DNA from: Cryptomeria japonica
Taxonomy: Eukaryota; Streptophyta; Pinopsida; Cupressales; Cupressaceae
Direction: 5' to 3'
Length of the DNA stretch: 64,000 bases
NCBI RefSeq assembly: GCF_030272615.1
Contig: NC_081414.1
Location: 54,583,636-54,647,635 of the forward strand
Numbering within the stretch: position 1 is the first letter of the stretch; each line of letters begins with the position of its first letter. Positions 31,903-43,908 of this stretch are shown here, one piece after another. Under the pieces are notes generated by a model. The model did not search any database. It worked only from the letters and a program-made list of their open reading frames with translations, and was not told the origin of the DNA. A program made the translations under genes and the position numbers.

Positions 31903-32465
31903 ATGAAAGGTTAGAGCATACTCACCTATCATAAAAACACATAAAACATGATTGTTCATTTCCATTAGCAAAAGACAAGTGTGCCTAGAAAGATTTAAGA
32001 AATACACAAAGTTTTGTTGAATTCTTTTTAGCCAACATACAAAATAGATCCATTAGTAATCATGATGTGTTTGGTTGAAAAAAGTCTTTGGCTAGCATAT
32101 CTTCAAAAATCGTTCTGCAAAACTAGTTAGGCTACCAAAAAGCTCATAAAAAAACTAGGGTTAGCATTAATAATGATCGGATTAAAACCTGAAAGCCCTA
32201 ATATGCAGTATATTTAAAATAAACAGAAGCAAAAATTCATACGACACACTTTACCAGCTCGTATGACAATCCTTTTGATATCTTGTGAAAGCAGAAATAG
32301 GCTTGTATAACAAAGAAATGAGCTTATATGAATAAGAAAGGATTATCATGCCAACTCACAAAGAAGTTTGTACGAGCCAACCAAGGAGCTCGTACAAGTT
32401 TCTGAACCAGACCTGAGCAGAGATGAATGTTGATGAAGCTTGAGAGACCAAAAATGATAATTACG
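31903..32465 (-). other. T2 leader, distal part
   Basis: No gene is seen. It holds the second group of TACGAC/GTACGAG words (32240-32400) and runs into the T2 primer-binding site. Confidence 0.55.
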
Positions 32466-32483
32466 GCCCCACGGTGGGCACCA
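32466..32483 (-). other. T2 primer-binding site
   Basis: The minus strand reads TGGTGCCCACCGTGGGGC, a primer-binding motif familiar from plant Tat-type gypsy elements, three bases after the LTR end. Confidence 0.8.
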
Positions 32484-32486
32484 AAA

Positions 32487-33702
32487 TGTCGTGCCTTTGA
32501 AGTGTGATGCCTACAGCTGCAACACAAAACACTCAATAGATCATTGCAAGCATGGTTATTAAATTTAGAACAAATAAAGATAAAACCATGGCTAATCGAT
32601 CTACCACCTCCTAATAAATTCTAGTGTAGATTTGCTCTCAGATCTGGATAAGCAAATTCTAGTGACTTGACTACACCTAGATAGAGGGTTTAAGATGATA
32701 ATGATGCATTTAAGCTAGAAAAGAGAATGATTAAGCTACATGATTCAACAATTATGCTAGAAAATAAGCTAGATCTAAGAATGCAATTGCGTATAATAAA
32801 AATGCTCAAATGATATGCTAAGAGATATTATGCATATAGTAACAATGCATAAGATGCAAATGAGATGGGATGATTATTGCTCCAAAATGGGTTCTATTTA
32901 TAGTATTTCCAAGGCCAGGGGTGAGGTGGTAGGAATCAACGGTCAAGATTGAGTCTGAAGATATCAATGGTTAAATTAGGGGAGGTTGGAAAAGAGGTTG
33001 GTTGAAAGGGAACATTTGCCATCTCTATGGTGACAAGTGTCAAGAATCTTCCAAGAGAGGTTGGATGAAAGGGAAAAAATTTCATCTCTATGGTGACAAG
33101 TGTCAAGAGGCTTCCAAGAGAGGGGACATGTGGCCCAAGAATGTCATGTGTCTCAAGGAGAGAGTATCCACATCATAGGACGTTAGGATGAGGAGGTTAG
33201 GATGTGCAAGCTAAGGTAGGTTTAATTAAACCCAGGGTTAGATGGAATGGGTTAGGTTTAGAAGTGGTTAGGTTAGGTGGTTAGAAGTTAGAAGGCATGT
33301 GGGTAATTTGAATTTAAAAATTCAAATAATAGGAAAAGACTAATCAATTCTCAACAACTCATAATTGATTTGTTTTAATTAATTAGAAGATTAGAAGTAA
33401 TTTTTCATGTGGGGAGGGATTAATTAATTTGAATTAATTAATCAAAGAGGACTATTTAAATGAACCTATTAAATAAATCCTTAGATTTATTAATAAGTAG
33501 ATGAAAAGGGAGAATTTAATCAAATTGCTAATGAATTTAATTAAATTGGGGAGGGGGATTAATTAAATAATTGCTTATTCAATTAATTATCTTCAAACCA
33601 TTTTTAGGTGTATACACTTGCCACCTAGTATCCACATGTCATCTTTGTCAGCATCCAACTCACTTCATTGTGTCGGTTCCGGCTTAGTCACCGACCACAA
33701 CA
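32487..33702 (-). repeat. T2 5' LTR
   Basis: The inner end is TGTCGTGCCTTTG on the plus strand, fixed by the primer-binding site. The outer end is not certain: candidates are CCACA at 33636 and CCACAACA at 33702. It contains a 63-bp tandem duplication and then AT-rich TTAATTAA sequence. The partner LTR is outside the window. Confidence 0.65.
32998..33123. repeat. 63-bp tandem duplication in T2 LTR
   Basis: Units start at 32998 and 33061. They share CATCTCTATGGTGACAAGTG and CTTCCAAGAGAGG and differ by a few bases. Confidence 0.85.
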
Positions 33703-34861
33703 CACAACCAATGTATACTTTATACTACTAGTCTTCCTGCCATACTAGTGATGCACTAACTGGTTAACCTTTGAACCATGTTGTTTCCTAAACTATCAGT
33801 GGGATCATATCAGCTTGGTCACCAAATTTTTCCAATCTACTGCATGTATCCATAGTGGCTCACCATGCATATCTTCATCTAATGAGAGCTTTCCACATTG
33901 CCTCTTTTCTCTCTTACCGGTTGATATTGACATGTCAATAGTCTCTAATGTGAACCTTCTATCATACTGATTGCAAGATAATCTCAGACATCAAACATCG
34001 ACAGGCATCTTTGTTGATATCAAAAACCTAGAGTGAATACATGTCCAAATATGCTAACACTTGCCTTGTTTTTCATTTGACAGGTTCTCCTCTCAATTAG
34101 TTTGTCAAAGTGACAAACTCATCACTCCTTAGATGTCCTGGTAGCTCATCATGCTTACTCTTGCTGATCTGATTCACATATTTGGTTTCATACACCTAAG
34201 GTATCATTATGTTTCACTTTGTTCATCTGGTATGTACTTTCAACCACCTGCCTTATATCTCTTGATTGTCTTATCTCAAATAATTATCACTTACTGGTGG
34301 GAGTAGATGAATTGTTGCACTCAACTTGCCAATCACCCGGTGAGAGTGGATCCTTGTCACATGCTGACAAATAACTAGTGGGAACCAGTTGTCATTACAT
34401 TGTGCACCCTACTTCTAGTGTTGTACCAATGTGACTTCCTTTTTTGAGTAGATACATCTTTAATCAAAACTCATAACTCAGTAGACATCCCTTTTGTCTA
34501 CCTTACTATATGTTGATCTTCTCTTCATCTGGTGATAACATCTTCATCCAATGGAAGTCCTGATGTATGACATTCAATTGCATACTGGTTTCCTGAACTT
34601 TCTACATTAGCTCAACCTTGCTTGTTTACTGGTCACATGCTTGCTAGTTGGCAACCATGCAATACCAACTCATCACTCATAGGTTGGCATTGTCATAATG
34701 CTAACTATCTCTAGTGCCTATTCACCGGTCAACATCCCAACAATCAATACTGATCGACATCCCATATTTACTAGTGACAAGCTATACTGATAACATGCTA
34801 TACTGGTTGACATCAATGATACCATTACCGGTTGGCATCAATGACAACACAATTCCAACAC
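33703..34861 (-). repeat. copia-LTR-like sequence, probable solo or truncated LTR
   Basis: Read on the minus strand it starts TGTTGGAATTGTGTTGTCAT, much like the starts of the C1 and C2 LTRs, and it is rich in ACCGGT and ACTGGT words as they are. No copia coding sequence or primer-binding site adjoins it. The left boundary is a guess. Confidence 0.45.
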
Positions 34862-37330
34862 AAATTTCATTGAGCCGTATAGTTTTGAATGGCCTGTGCA
34901 GGGTGGTTGTCGACCTAATGGTTGAGGTCTTCATTTTGCTTGGTCGACACCCAATTTTGGAACCAATTTGTGTACAACCACTGGATTTGCATACCATTAC
35001 TTAAGATGCCACCATGCCCCCTTTAATGCATAACAAAGACTTTTTGTCCCTGCAAGTGTGCTCAACCATGCTTGTTGGCAGGAATTACTTCACTAAGGGG
35101 TTTTTTTTTTGCGCTTCCAGAGGCACAGGACTCTCCCAAAGCTAGCAGTAGCATGCCATTAGATTTTGGCTCTGATCTCTCCCTCTCCTCTAATTTTTTT
35201 GTAACCTAACTCATGTGGGGTTAGGGTTTTCTCAATGTAACCATCTGAGTTATGCCTGAACTATAAAGGCAATTTTGTACATTTTTCTTAGCCGATCTCC
35301 CTTCTTTTCTCATGCAGAATTCTTATGTTTCTCTGCACTTGAAAAGTTTTGCCTTGCCCTTACATGAAGAGAATTCACCTGTTTTGCCTCTTTTAAGTTC
35401 TAAAAATTTGTGTATTTCTTTTACCTCTTTGCTTGAGTGCATTTTAATTTGTTTCCTAAGTATAGATGACTATGTTGATTCCTTGTGGATATCATTTGTG
35501 AACTGGATCAGTTCCTCCTGCTATCTTACAAATTCTAGCCTCCACTCTATACTTTAGAGACTGGTTAAGATAGGAAATTGTGCATACTTGGGTAGTCTTA
35601 TTCATTTTTTGTGTAGCTATAGATAGGGGAGATCATCATTTCAGTCTGGATGCAAACCCTATTTCCCTCCTTTCATGCAACCCTTCTCTCTCTCTTTTTT
35701 CTGTGTCAGACCATAGATTAGTTTTTTTCAATGTTGGGTTGGTCCAACACTCTGCATTTAGATTGAAGAGGAAGCTAACCTTCTCCAAAGATTCAACCTC
35801 ATAATAGTGCAAGGTCCCACACTTGAGAGGTTGACTCAATATTTCACGAGGTTGCTGAGTTGATATCTCAAGAAGGGTGCAAACATTAATGTTAACAATA
35901 CTCTCACAAAATGGTCAAGAACAGTCACTTAACAAGGCCATACTCCTACCTCAATGAACCACTAAATGGTCATAAAACAATAAGGTTCCATTACCCTTTG
36001 TACTAAGTCCAATGTTCATTCAGTTAACATAACACAAGGGTTTCAGTCATGTTTTGTATGACTGCAATCATGTTATAACCCATATCCAATATTTCTTTAG
36101 GGTATTTAAACCTTGGAACACTCAAGGTGTTTTGTAAACTCCCTCTCTTCAAGATCTAAACTTTGACAATGATCCTTTGAACACAAAAGTTTATGCCAAA
36201 CCCCTTTCAAACATTCTCTTCAAAATTGTCCCTTATTAACTGTAACATAGAACAGTCTTTAATTGTCTTCAAAACACATGCAATATATATGTTTCATCCT
36301 TGCACATTTATTAGATTGATAAAACACAACATAATACAGGTTTATGCCCATTGGTGGGCTTATTAGCCAATAAATATAAAAGATATCACATCTCTAATAT
36401 CATTGTTTACCCTAGATCAGGGTTTGAATAGTTTTGATAAATTATTAGATCTTCCTCAGTATGAAACCAAATCACATGAAACGAATTAGAAATGGTAGAG
36501 AACTCTTAAATGTATCATTCTAAATTGATTTTCACAACAAAAAAATGAGTAATAAATATGATTTAAGCTTGAGATCATACAGTTAGGTAGGAACAAGAAG
36601 GAAAGTGCATAAATGTTTGTGATTTCAATTGATTGTTCTTTAATACATTAAAAATATTCTAGCCACTCCTCATGATCAACCATACAAGGCATATTTAATC
36701 CTTGTGATGGCAGGTATAACTTCCCTTAACCACTTTTTGAAGCAAATGTACGTTGGAGACCAAACTTGACAACCTTTGACAACTTTCACATGACAACCTT
36801 TAGACATAATTGACAATTTTGAACTTAGACAAACCTATGAACCCCAAAACATCAAAATAGGTCCAAATGGACATAAGAACATCTTCACATAACATTTTAC
36901 ATCAAAATTGACCATTTAGACACCTTGAGAACTCTTTGACAACTTTTTAAAACTTTTGAGCAATCTTGAGCAATTTTGCCAATATGAGTAACCTATGACT
37001 AGACATAACAAATATTGGTCTAGATGACCCTTTTACGTCCAAAATGATCATAATTGATATTATTTACATTGAGAGTCTATCAAAACACTTTTATTCCATA
37101 TTTGACCTCATGGAGTCCTAATGAGTAAGGAGGTGCTCCTGCACCACAAAGTACCATTCCCCAAAACTTCATTGGTTCACACCATAACCAACAAATAAAG
37201 AAAAATATCTAGGACTATCTCGACTACTCTAGACACTTGCAGACATCCTCAAGTAGCATAGGAACATGATCTATCATAAATCAATAAAGACAAATTAAAT
37301 AAAAGATAAGACTCATTAAATTAAACGTGT
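34862..37330. other. Anonymous region, no gene recognised
   Basis: Short ORFs here show no protein family. Around 35170-35330 a CTATAAAGGC promoter-like word followed by pyrimidine-rich sequence looks like the R region of an LTR. From 36760 to 36970 the words TTTGACAAC and TTGACAA recur. The remainder is AT-rich without structure I can name. Confidence 0.4.
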
Positions 37331-39486
37331 AAACAACCATACTAATCTTCTTGCCAAGGATAAGTGTTTCTTGATAGGATAATTGTTTGGTAGGAATGTC
37401 TGGTTTTAGAGATTCATTACATCATATAAGACTGATGTGTCTGGTTTTGAGTGTACCCTTCCCTATATAATACAAGTAAATGATTGATTGAGAGGGTTTG
37501 ATTGATTGATGAGATAATTGATCAATTAGGTTGTAGACTAGTTTGGTAGTTCATTTGTTGATGCATGATTTGTTAAGCTCAATGTTTTGATATGTTTTCT
37601 ATTTTGTGCTTGTTGAAATACTTTTTGTTTGCAAAGGATAATTTAGTGTGAATTGCAATTGATAGATTATTTTTTGTTTTTTTATTGTTTTTCTAATTTT
37701 ATGGTTTTTTGGAGTTTATTTGATATTTTTATGGATTTTTTACTTTTTTGGGGGGTTTTGAATTTTTTTGATTTTGTTTTTTGCATTTTTAAGGACTTTT
37801 GATGATTTTGTATTTTGTATTTTTTGAAGATATGGATTACAAGTAAGATCTATTTATTTTCCCCAATGTCTATCAAGACAAGGAATATTATGAATGGATG
37901 AATGAACTGTTGAGGTGGAGATAGATAGGAGAAAGATGGAGGTAACTCCATAGGCGAGTTGGTTTCCAAAGAATATCTCACAAGGTAACTACATGTTTAT
38001 CCAAGCTAAGGGAATGCTATGAAAATGTAAGGTGACGGTTTGGTGTATTGAATATTATGTGGTCCTCATGAAGGGACATGCCAAGAGATTTTTGAACATG
38101 TGTTTTTTTTTGCATTTTTCTTTTTGTCCTTAGTTTTGATCAAGATCAAGGAATGGAAAAGGGGATATGGAAGAAGATAGGATATGAATAGGAGAAGAAA
38201 GGTCATAGGTAGTAATGGATGATGAAAGGAAGGAATGGATATGATAAGGGATATGAACTAGAGGGTATGGATAAGGTGAAGCAAATAGGATGTCTGATGC
38301 TTATGAAGATCCTTAGCTTTGTCAAGATCAAAGATGAAAAAACAAGATGGATGTAGATAGGGTGATAGATAGTGGACAAAGGATAAAGGGAGATGTGGTA
38401 GAAAGAATAGAGTGGATGAAAGTTGTGCCCAAGTATAGAGGTCTCCATTTTCAAAATGGCAATATGTAAAATTTTCACAACATCTAGTGCCACCTGAATA
38501 CGTTTTCTTGAACATTTCAAAGATAGAGACCCAACCCATACTTAGAAACTTCAAAAAATTTAATCAAACATATCTAGTGACTAGGAAGCATACTCAAAAG
38601 GGAAGAACAGTCGCAAAATGGATCAAGGTACTTATTCTTTGATTACTCATGTTTATGCCAATCCATTCATTTTGGTCCATATGATCATTGTCATCTTTAT
38701 AATTAGGTGTGAGTAGATACATGAGTTATCCTGGCTTCAAATGCATCATGGATAAAGCCTTGCTGCAAAGGAGCATCCATAGCCTAGACAAGGTTATCAT
38801 TGTAATATCACAAATATTTCTCCATTGCTAGCTAGGAATTCATAGCCCCGATGGAGTTACTCGCATGTTCCCAAAGCCAAGCATTTTGATATTGCATTTC
38901 ATGCTTCTTTTTCTTTTATTTTATTTTTCGTTTCTTTTCTTGCTCATGCTTTTATTTTGAGCTTTTGATATTGCTTTTATCATCATTTATTTTTCTCTCA
39001 TTGCCTTGTAAGAAACAAATCTCATGTTGTTTTAATAATTACAGCAGTGTTGAAGCAGGATTTTAGATTTTTCACTAGCCACATCTTCACCTAAGAAACA
39101 ACAATGACTTAGTGAAATTGATTGCCTATGACATAGTAATTGGAAAATTTCAATATCAAGATACAATAAGTGATTCTTTTCCAAGTCAAGTATAAATCAT
39201 AACCAAAAGATAATTTTAAAGAAGAACAACCTTGGATTTTGAAGCATTTCATGAATATACATCTAGTAAATGGACTAAACGTAAGATTGAGCATGGGTGA
39301 GTGTGTGACAAAATGACACAAATGCCTATTTCACAGATGAAGGATTTATGCAAAGGATTGAATGAGAGGGATGGAAGGATGGAAAATAGGTTTTGAATAA
39401 TACATAGGATGCTAGAATATTTGCACAAGGATAGATGGAAATGCCTTCAAGATGAATATTGGCACACACCTTGAGGACTAGTGGAG
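37331..39486. other. Anonymous AT-rich region with T-rich tract
   Basis: 37600-37860 is strongly T-rich on the plus strand (A-rich on the minus). Minus-strand ORFs at 38203-38554 are short and unlike known proteins. They may be the decayed continuation of the frame at 39487-41336, but I cannot support a call. Confidence 0.4.
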
Positions 39487-41336
39487 TTATGGACGAAAAG
39501 TATATCTTGGATTTTGAGATTTTAAGGGAGGAGTGGATGTGAATTTTGGGACATAAGGACCTAAAATGGATAAAGGAGGTGATGGAGGAAGAGATTTAGA
39601 AAGTGGGAGATGTGTATATGGACGATTGAAGGAATCTTTCAAAATAGTAAGTCTAGCTGCCAATTTTGATTTTTCTTTGGGATGTAATCCTTTTATGGGA
39701 ATCCACATTAATTTTGATTTTTCTTTGGGATGTAATTATTTTATGGGAATCCACATTAATTTTGATTTTTCTTTTCTTTTTGGTTCTTTGGAATGTATTT
39801 CTTTTATGAGTGACTTAGGAACTCACATAGTTTTTTATTTTTCTATTTTCTTAATGGTCCTTTGCAACCTTTTGAATATTTCTTTTTTCTTTTAGATCAT
39901 ATTTTTCTTTGATTTGACAAATCTTTCAGATTGGACATTTTGATCTTTCGATGGATATGGATTTTTGGCCTTATGGATTTTATGTTTGACATCCAAATTG
40001 CTTCTAAAGAGAATTGGATTCATGGATGAATATGAATGATATGGAGGTCTTTTGGATGGGTTGATGTAGGTGGATGGTTCGAAGGTGCTCAAAGATGTAT
40101 TCCTTTGTTGATCTTGATTTATGACAGGGTAATTGGATTGTGAGCTAGAGGTCATATGAATAGTGGATGGAGGGACAAAGGGTCCTAATATGGATGGAAG
40201 GGAGAAAGACTTTGATTTTGGAATAAAAGGATCTAGAATGGATTTGAAGGATAGAGACTATGTAGTTCATGACTAGCCTTGATAGGGGTGATGCAATCTT
40301 GAGGTGGATTAGGATCATGAGGGGAATAAGAATTGATGGTGGGATCTATAGGTGGATATGCAGGATTATGACATGAAGCTGAAGGGAAACTCTAATCTTG
40401 ACTTGGAATAGGTTCATTGGTATTTGCATTTTTCTGTTGATTTTTAATTGGATCGTTGGAGTTTGTGCTTTTCTCTTGATTTTGAATTGGATCATTGAAG
40501 GCAATGAAAGGGATATCATGATCTTTCTTAGGAAGTGGGTACTAAATGGGACTTGGAAGGACATTGTTCTCTTGATGTGAAAGGGGATCGTCGTGGATGG
40601 AATACAAAAGGATGAGAAGATCTTCATAAGAATCTGGATAGGTGGGAACTTGATAAAAATTTGGATTAGATGGGAGAGTCATTGTATCTTGATCTTGATT
40701 TATGCTAGGACTCATTTCTTATGACTTTGGATTATCCTCTTGACACGGGGTAGGATTTTGGTTATGCATGAGGGATTCTTGGAAGTATTCAACATTTTGG
40801 CATGATGATATTTAGGTTTTTGAATAGGAATCTCTGAAGTGGGTTTGACTAGGAATGGAGCATATGGTGGAATTGGATCGAAGATATCTAAATTGTGTAA
40901 GGGATTCATATTAAGAAATGGATCAACTTGGATTTCTATTTTGGATAGCCTTTGAAAGGTCCGATCAATTGATGAATTGTTTGGTAGAGATGGTAAGGAT
41001 TGATTATGGGATGGAAAAATGGTGAGAGACATGAGGGCTACTTGATAGTCAATTTTTGTATGAGAGGATGAACCATTGCTAGACGCCAGTATATGATTTT
41101 GATCTTTTTTGGAAAGCGTGTCTTGGAAAGTCTTTGTGAGAATGTTTAGTATGCGATATTCTTTGGAGGAACATGTGAATTGTTTTGAGGGATAGACATG
41201 GTTGGGTTGTGATTCTAAGTTTGGTTATAATGAATTTGGTTTTGGTTATGGTCTTGATTACATGGGTTTTGACTTGGGACTTGGTTGAAGGAATAGGACA
41301 ATTAAGGACATGCAACCTATCAGAACCTGAGGACAA
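39487..41336 (-). pseudogene. Decayed ORF for a low-complexity Pro/Asn/Gln/Lys-rich protein
   Basis: Minus-strand frames stay open over long distances in segments: 41032 to about 40805, then 40715 to about 40200 in another frame (interrupted only by TAG codons at 40542, 40392 and 40233), then 40155-39487 in a third. The product is repetitive (NDPIQNQEKSTNSNDPIKNQ; later EKSKLMWIPIKGLHPK repeated). No known domain is seen. It lies downstream, on the same strand, of the LTR and primer-site remnant at 42990-43908, after a leader of about 1.6 kb. I infer it is the first ORF of a Tat-like element comparable to the T1 leader ORF. The plus-strand ORF at 39566-39895 is its shadow. Confidence 0.5.
39662..39772. 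repeat. 48-bp tandem repeat
   Basis: Just over two units of AATTTTGATTTTTCTTTGGG followed by a TTTTATGGGAATCCACATT ending. The unit is a multiple of three and codes a 16-residue repeat on the minus strand. Confidence 0.85.
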
Positions 41337-41405
41337 TAAAGGACATACAACCTATATGAACCTAAAGACAATGAAGGACATGCAACCTATATGGTCTTAA
41401 AGACT
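41304..41405. repeat. 35-bp tandem repeat
   Basis: Almost three units, starting at 41304, 41339 and 41374, each with AAGGACATRCAACCTAT. Confidence 0.85.
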
Positions 41406-42555
41406 TTGGATAGGTTTTTTTTATCATCGAAGGATGGGAGACAATAAGAACTTTCAGAACCAACCTGATAATTTTTCTCATTGAGCATCTAAATAGGATG
41501 AACGCAAAATCAAAAATTTATGGATGTGGCATTTTGACAAGATTACAATGTGACATAGTAACTTGATGAATGTGAAATGCCTGGATAGGATTAGTGCAAA
41601 ATCCTAACTAGATGAATGTGAAGTTTTGAGTTTTCTTTTTTATTTTAGTGTTTTGACAGTTTCATTTTTTCTGTGATAACCTCATTTGCCTATTTTTCAG
41701 TGAAATCTGAAATTGCAAACACTCAAAAGACAGTATGGGTAAAATAAAATAAATAGACAAGCACAATTCCTATGGTTGGCTAGGACAATATTTGTTGGAT
41801 TTCCACTATGGATAAATTTGAGCCCCACTTATTTAGAGCGAACAACTTAGGAGCTTGGTAGCACTGGCTCCCCCACCAAGAAACTCACTTCTTAGGAATA
41901 CCAAAATCTGGATTCCTAAAGATCCGAAGATCCAAAAGAGCTACTATCTTTATTCTGAACTAGGAGATTGTGGGATGGATTTAGAGGTCCAACCTCTTAT
42001 GCTAGAAAATAGAAGGTATTTGGCAACTAAAATAATGAGTTTCTAGTTCAAGCATCCATTTAGGTGGCAATATATGATGTGTTTCACTCTTAATAAAGAG
42101 GCATCCCAACCCTTGCAAATTTTATGCACCATTGTGGTTACTAAGGGAGACAGACATCGGTATGACACATTGGCACTTGTTTCCTAAGAGTTTCCTCATA
42201 GACACATTTATTTATAGTGTCTTGGAAGGGCTTGGCCTTAGCCTCCTTACCACTTGGGTCATTTCCTCTCACTCGACCTTATGGGCTACTCGGGAGGTAG
42301 GCACTCTAAAAGGTAAAACACAAAAGAGCCTACCGCTCAAAACACATTTAAGACACTGGTTAATTTTAATGCACCAAAGGAAGTGTTGTCTATTCTATAA
42401 ATCACAGGCAGTTGCCTAAGCTACCTTTGCAAACAGAAATAAGCTACTAGTTTGGGTTTTATTCAAGGTCTTCGACCGATCATATCCACCTATGTTAAAT
42501 TTCGTGTGCCACATGCTAGAATCACAACATCAAAATTTGTTTTTTTAAATATAGG

Positions 42556-42840
42556 AAATTACTAAAGTAGAAACTTACTAAAAATAAAAATCTACTAAAA
42601 TTAGTAACTTGCTAAAATTATGAACCTACTAAAATTAGTAACCTGCTAAAATTAGTAACATGCTAAAAACAACAACCTGCTAAAATTAGTAACTTGCTAA
42701 AAACAACAACCTACTAAAATTAGTAATCTACTAAAAACAACAACCTGCTAAAATTAGTAACCTGCTAAAAATAGCAACTTGCTAAAATTAGTAACCTGCT
42801 AAAAAAACAACCTACCAAAATTAGTAACCTACTAAAAATG
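42556..42840. repeat. 17-bp minisatellite, copy A
   Basis: About sixteen units alternate between CTGCTAAAATTAGTAAC and CTGCTAAAAACAACAAC types. Confidence 0.85.
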
Positions 42841-43008
42841 ACCAATTTTTTTTTTAGTAATGCAAAATGTAATGCTGACGAAGGCAAAAATATTTTGGCA
42901 AATATGAAAATATGGACATGAATGTGAAAATCCATACTTGTAACCTACAAACGTACATAAAATCACAAAATAAATCAGAAATTAGTGTTCATGTCAAGTT
43001 CACTCAGA

Positions 43009-43908
43009 TGTATTGTGGGGGAAATTATGCATCTAATAATCAGATTTAATGAGTCAACCACCAAAACTCAAATCCAATTCGATAAATCTGCAAACACAAT
43101 AAGAAATATGCAAATATCAACAATTGAATAATAAAATCAATCAAGTAAACTCAATCAATCATTGTATACAAAAAAGCTCCTATAGCTCTTCTCTTCCTTG
43201 TAGAATTTTGGCTCTCAGAGTTGCGCTTGAAAACTAGCAATATGATAGCACAAGAATTTGAAGATAACTTGGTTCTAAGATAGTGGTTGAGGAAAAAGGG
43301 AGATTGATGACAAATTTATAGAAGTTGGAGAGAATTGATTGACAGGTAAAACTAAAATGAGCTAACAAGTTGATAGATAGTTAGAGAGGTGATTGAAGAA
43401 GTTAACTAAGGGTGAGTGTTAGTTAGAAATTAGCATGTGCAATAGGAATTTATCATGAGATTGATTTTAATATAATTTTGGATTTACAATTGATTTCAAA
43501 TTTATTTTTGAAAATATCCAAAATCATGCACATGAAGCAAAATTAAGAATTTGGAAATTTAGAATTTAGAATTGAGAGAAAAAATAGATTAAATAAATTT
43601 AAGATTATTTGAGAGAAAATAGAAATTGAATTTAATTAAATAATAAAGATTATTTAATTAAAGTTGTAAATAAGTAATAATTAAATAAATTATAAATATT
43701 TAATTAATTTATTTAATTAATATTAAAGAAGAGAGGTTGCAAGATTAAATGATTGAGATAGAAATAGAATAATTAGAAATGATGAAATGTGATGATTAAA
43801 TCAATTTAGAAGAATAAAAATTAGATTAATTAAATAATTAAAGAACTATTTAATTAATAAAGATGAATAATTAGTATGTTAGTCATGAGACATTTTTACA
43901 TGTCTACA
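43009..43908 (-). repeat. Decayed gypsy LTR A
   Basis: On the plus strand it runs from TGTATTGTGGGGGAAA to ATGTCTACA. The minus-strand start TGTAGACATG is a typical LTR end. Just left, 42990-43008 resembles the T1 primer-binding site with several transitions, and the inner LTR end resembles TGTGTAGGGGAAAA of T1. I infer a T1-related family. Confidence 0.6.

Larger units (their letters stand above)
17360..33702 (-). mobile_element. Ty3/gypsy Tat-like retrotransposon T2, partial, host of C1 and C2
   Basis: Right to left: 5' LTR (32487 to about 33702), primer-binding site, leader (split by C2), Gag, protease, middle region with G-patch, RT, RNase H, second RNase H and the start of integrase, which is cut by C1 at 17359. 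The rest lies outside the window. All recognisable coding segments from 23425 down to 17360 fall in one frame. They are broken almost only by stop codons, with one local out-of-frame stretch near 22510-22620. It is the oldest layer of the nest and clearly distinct from T1 in sequence. The right boundary is uncertain (33636-33702). Confidence 0.85.

Noticed and set aside
34714-35839. Several short ORFs as possible host exons
   Set aside because: No domain, codon bias or splice structure supports them. Part of the stretch looks like LTR sequence.
39566-39895. Plus-strand ORF with a 16-residue NFDFSLGCN repeat
   Set aside because: The opposite strand has the longer coherent frame (Lys-rich repeat) continuous with neighbouring decayed coding sequence.
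42132-42419. ORF conserved between 42132-42419 and 44967-45194 as a possible gene
   Set aside because: Both lie in the tandem duplication, so similarity is automatic. The sequence has no domain and is interrupted in copy B.
42556-42840. CRISPR-like array
   Set aside because: The units are contiguous 17-bp minisatellite repeats with no unique spacers, in a plant-type repeat context.
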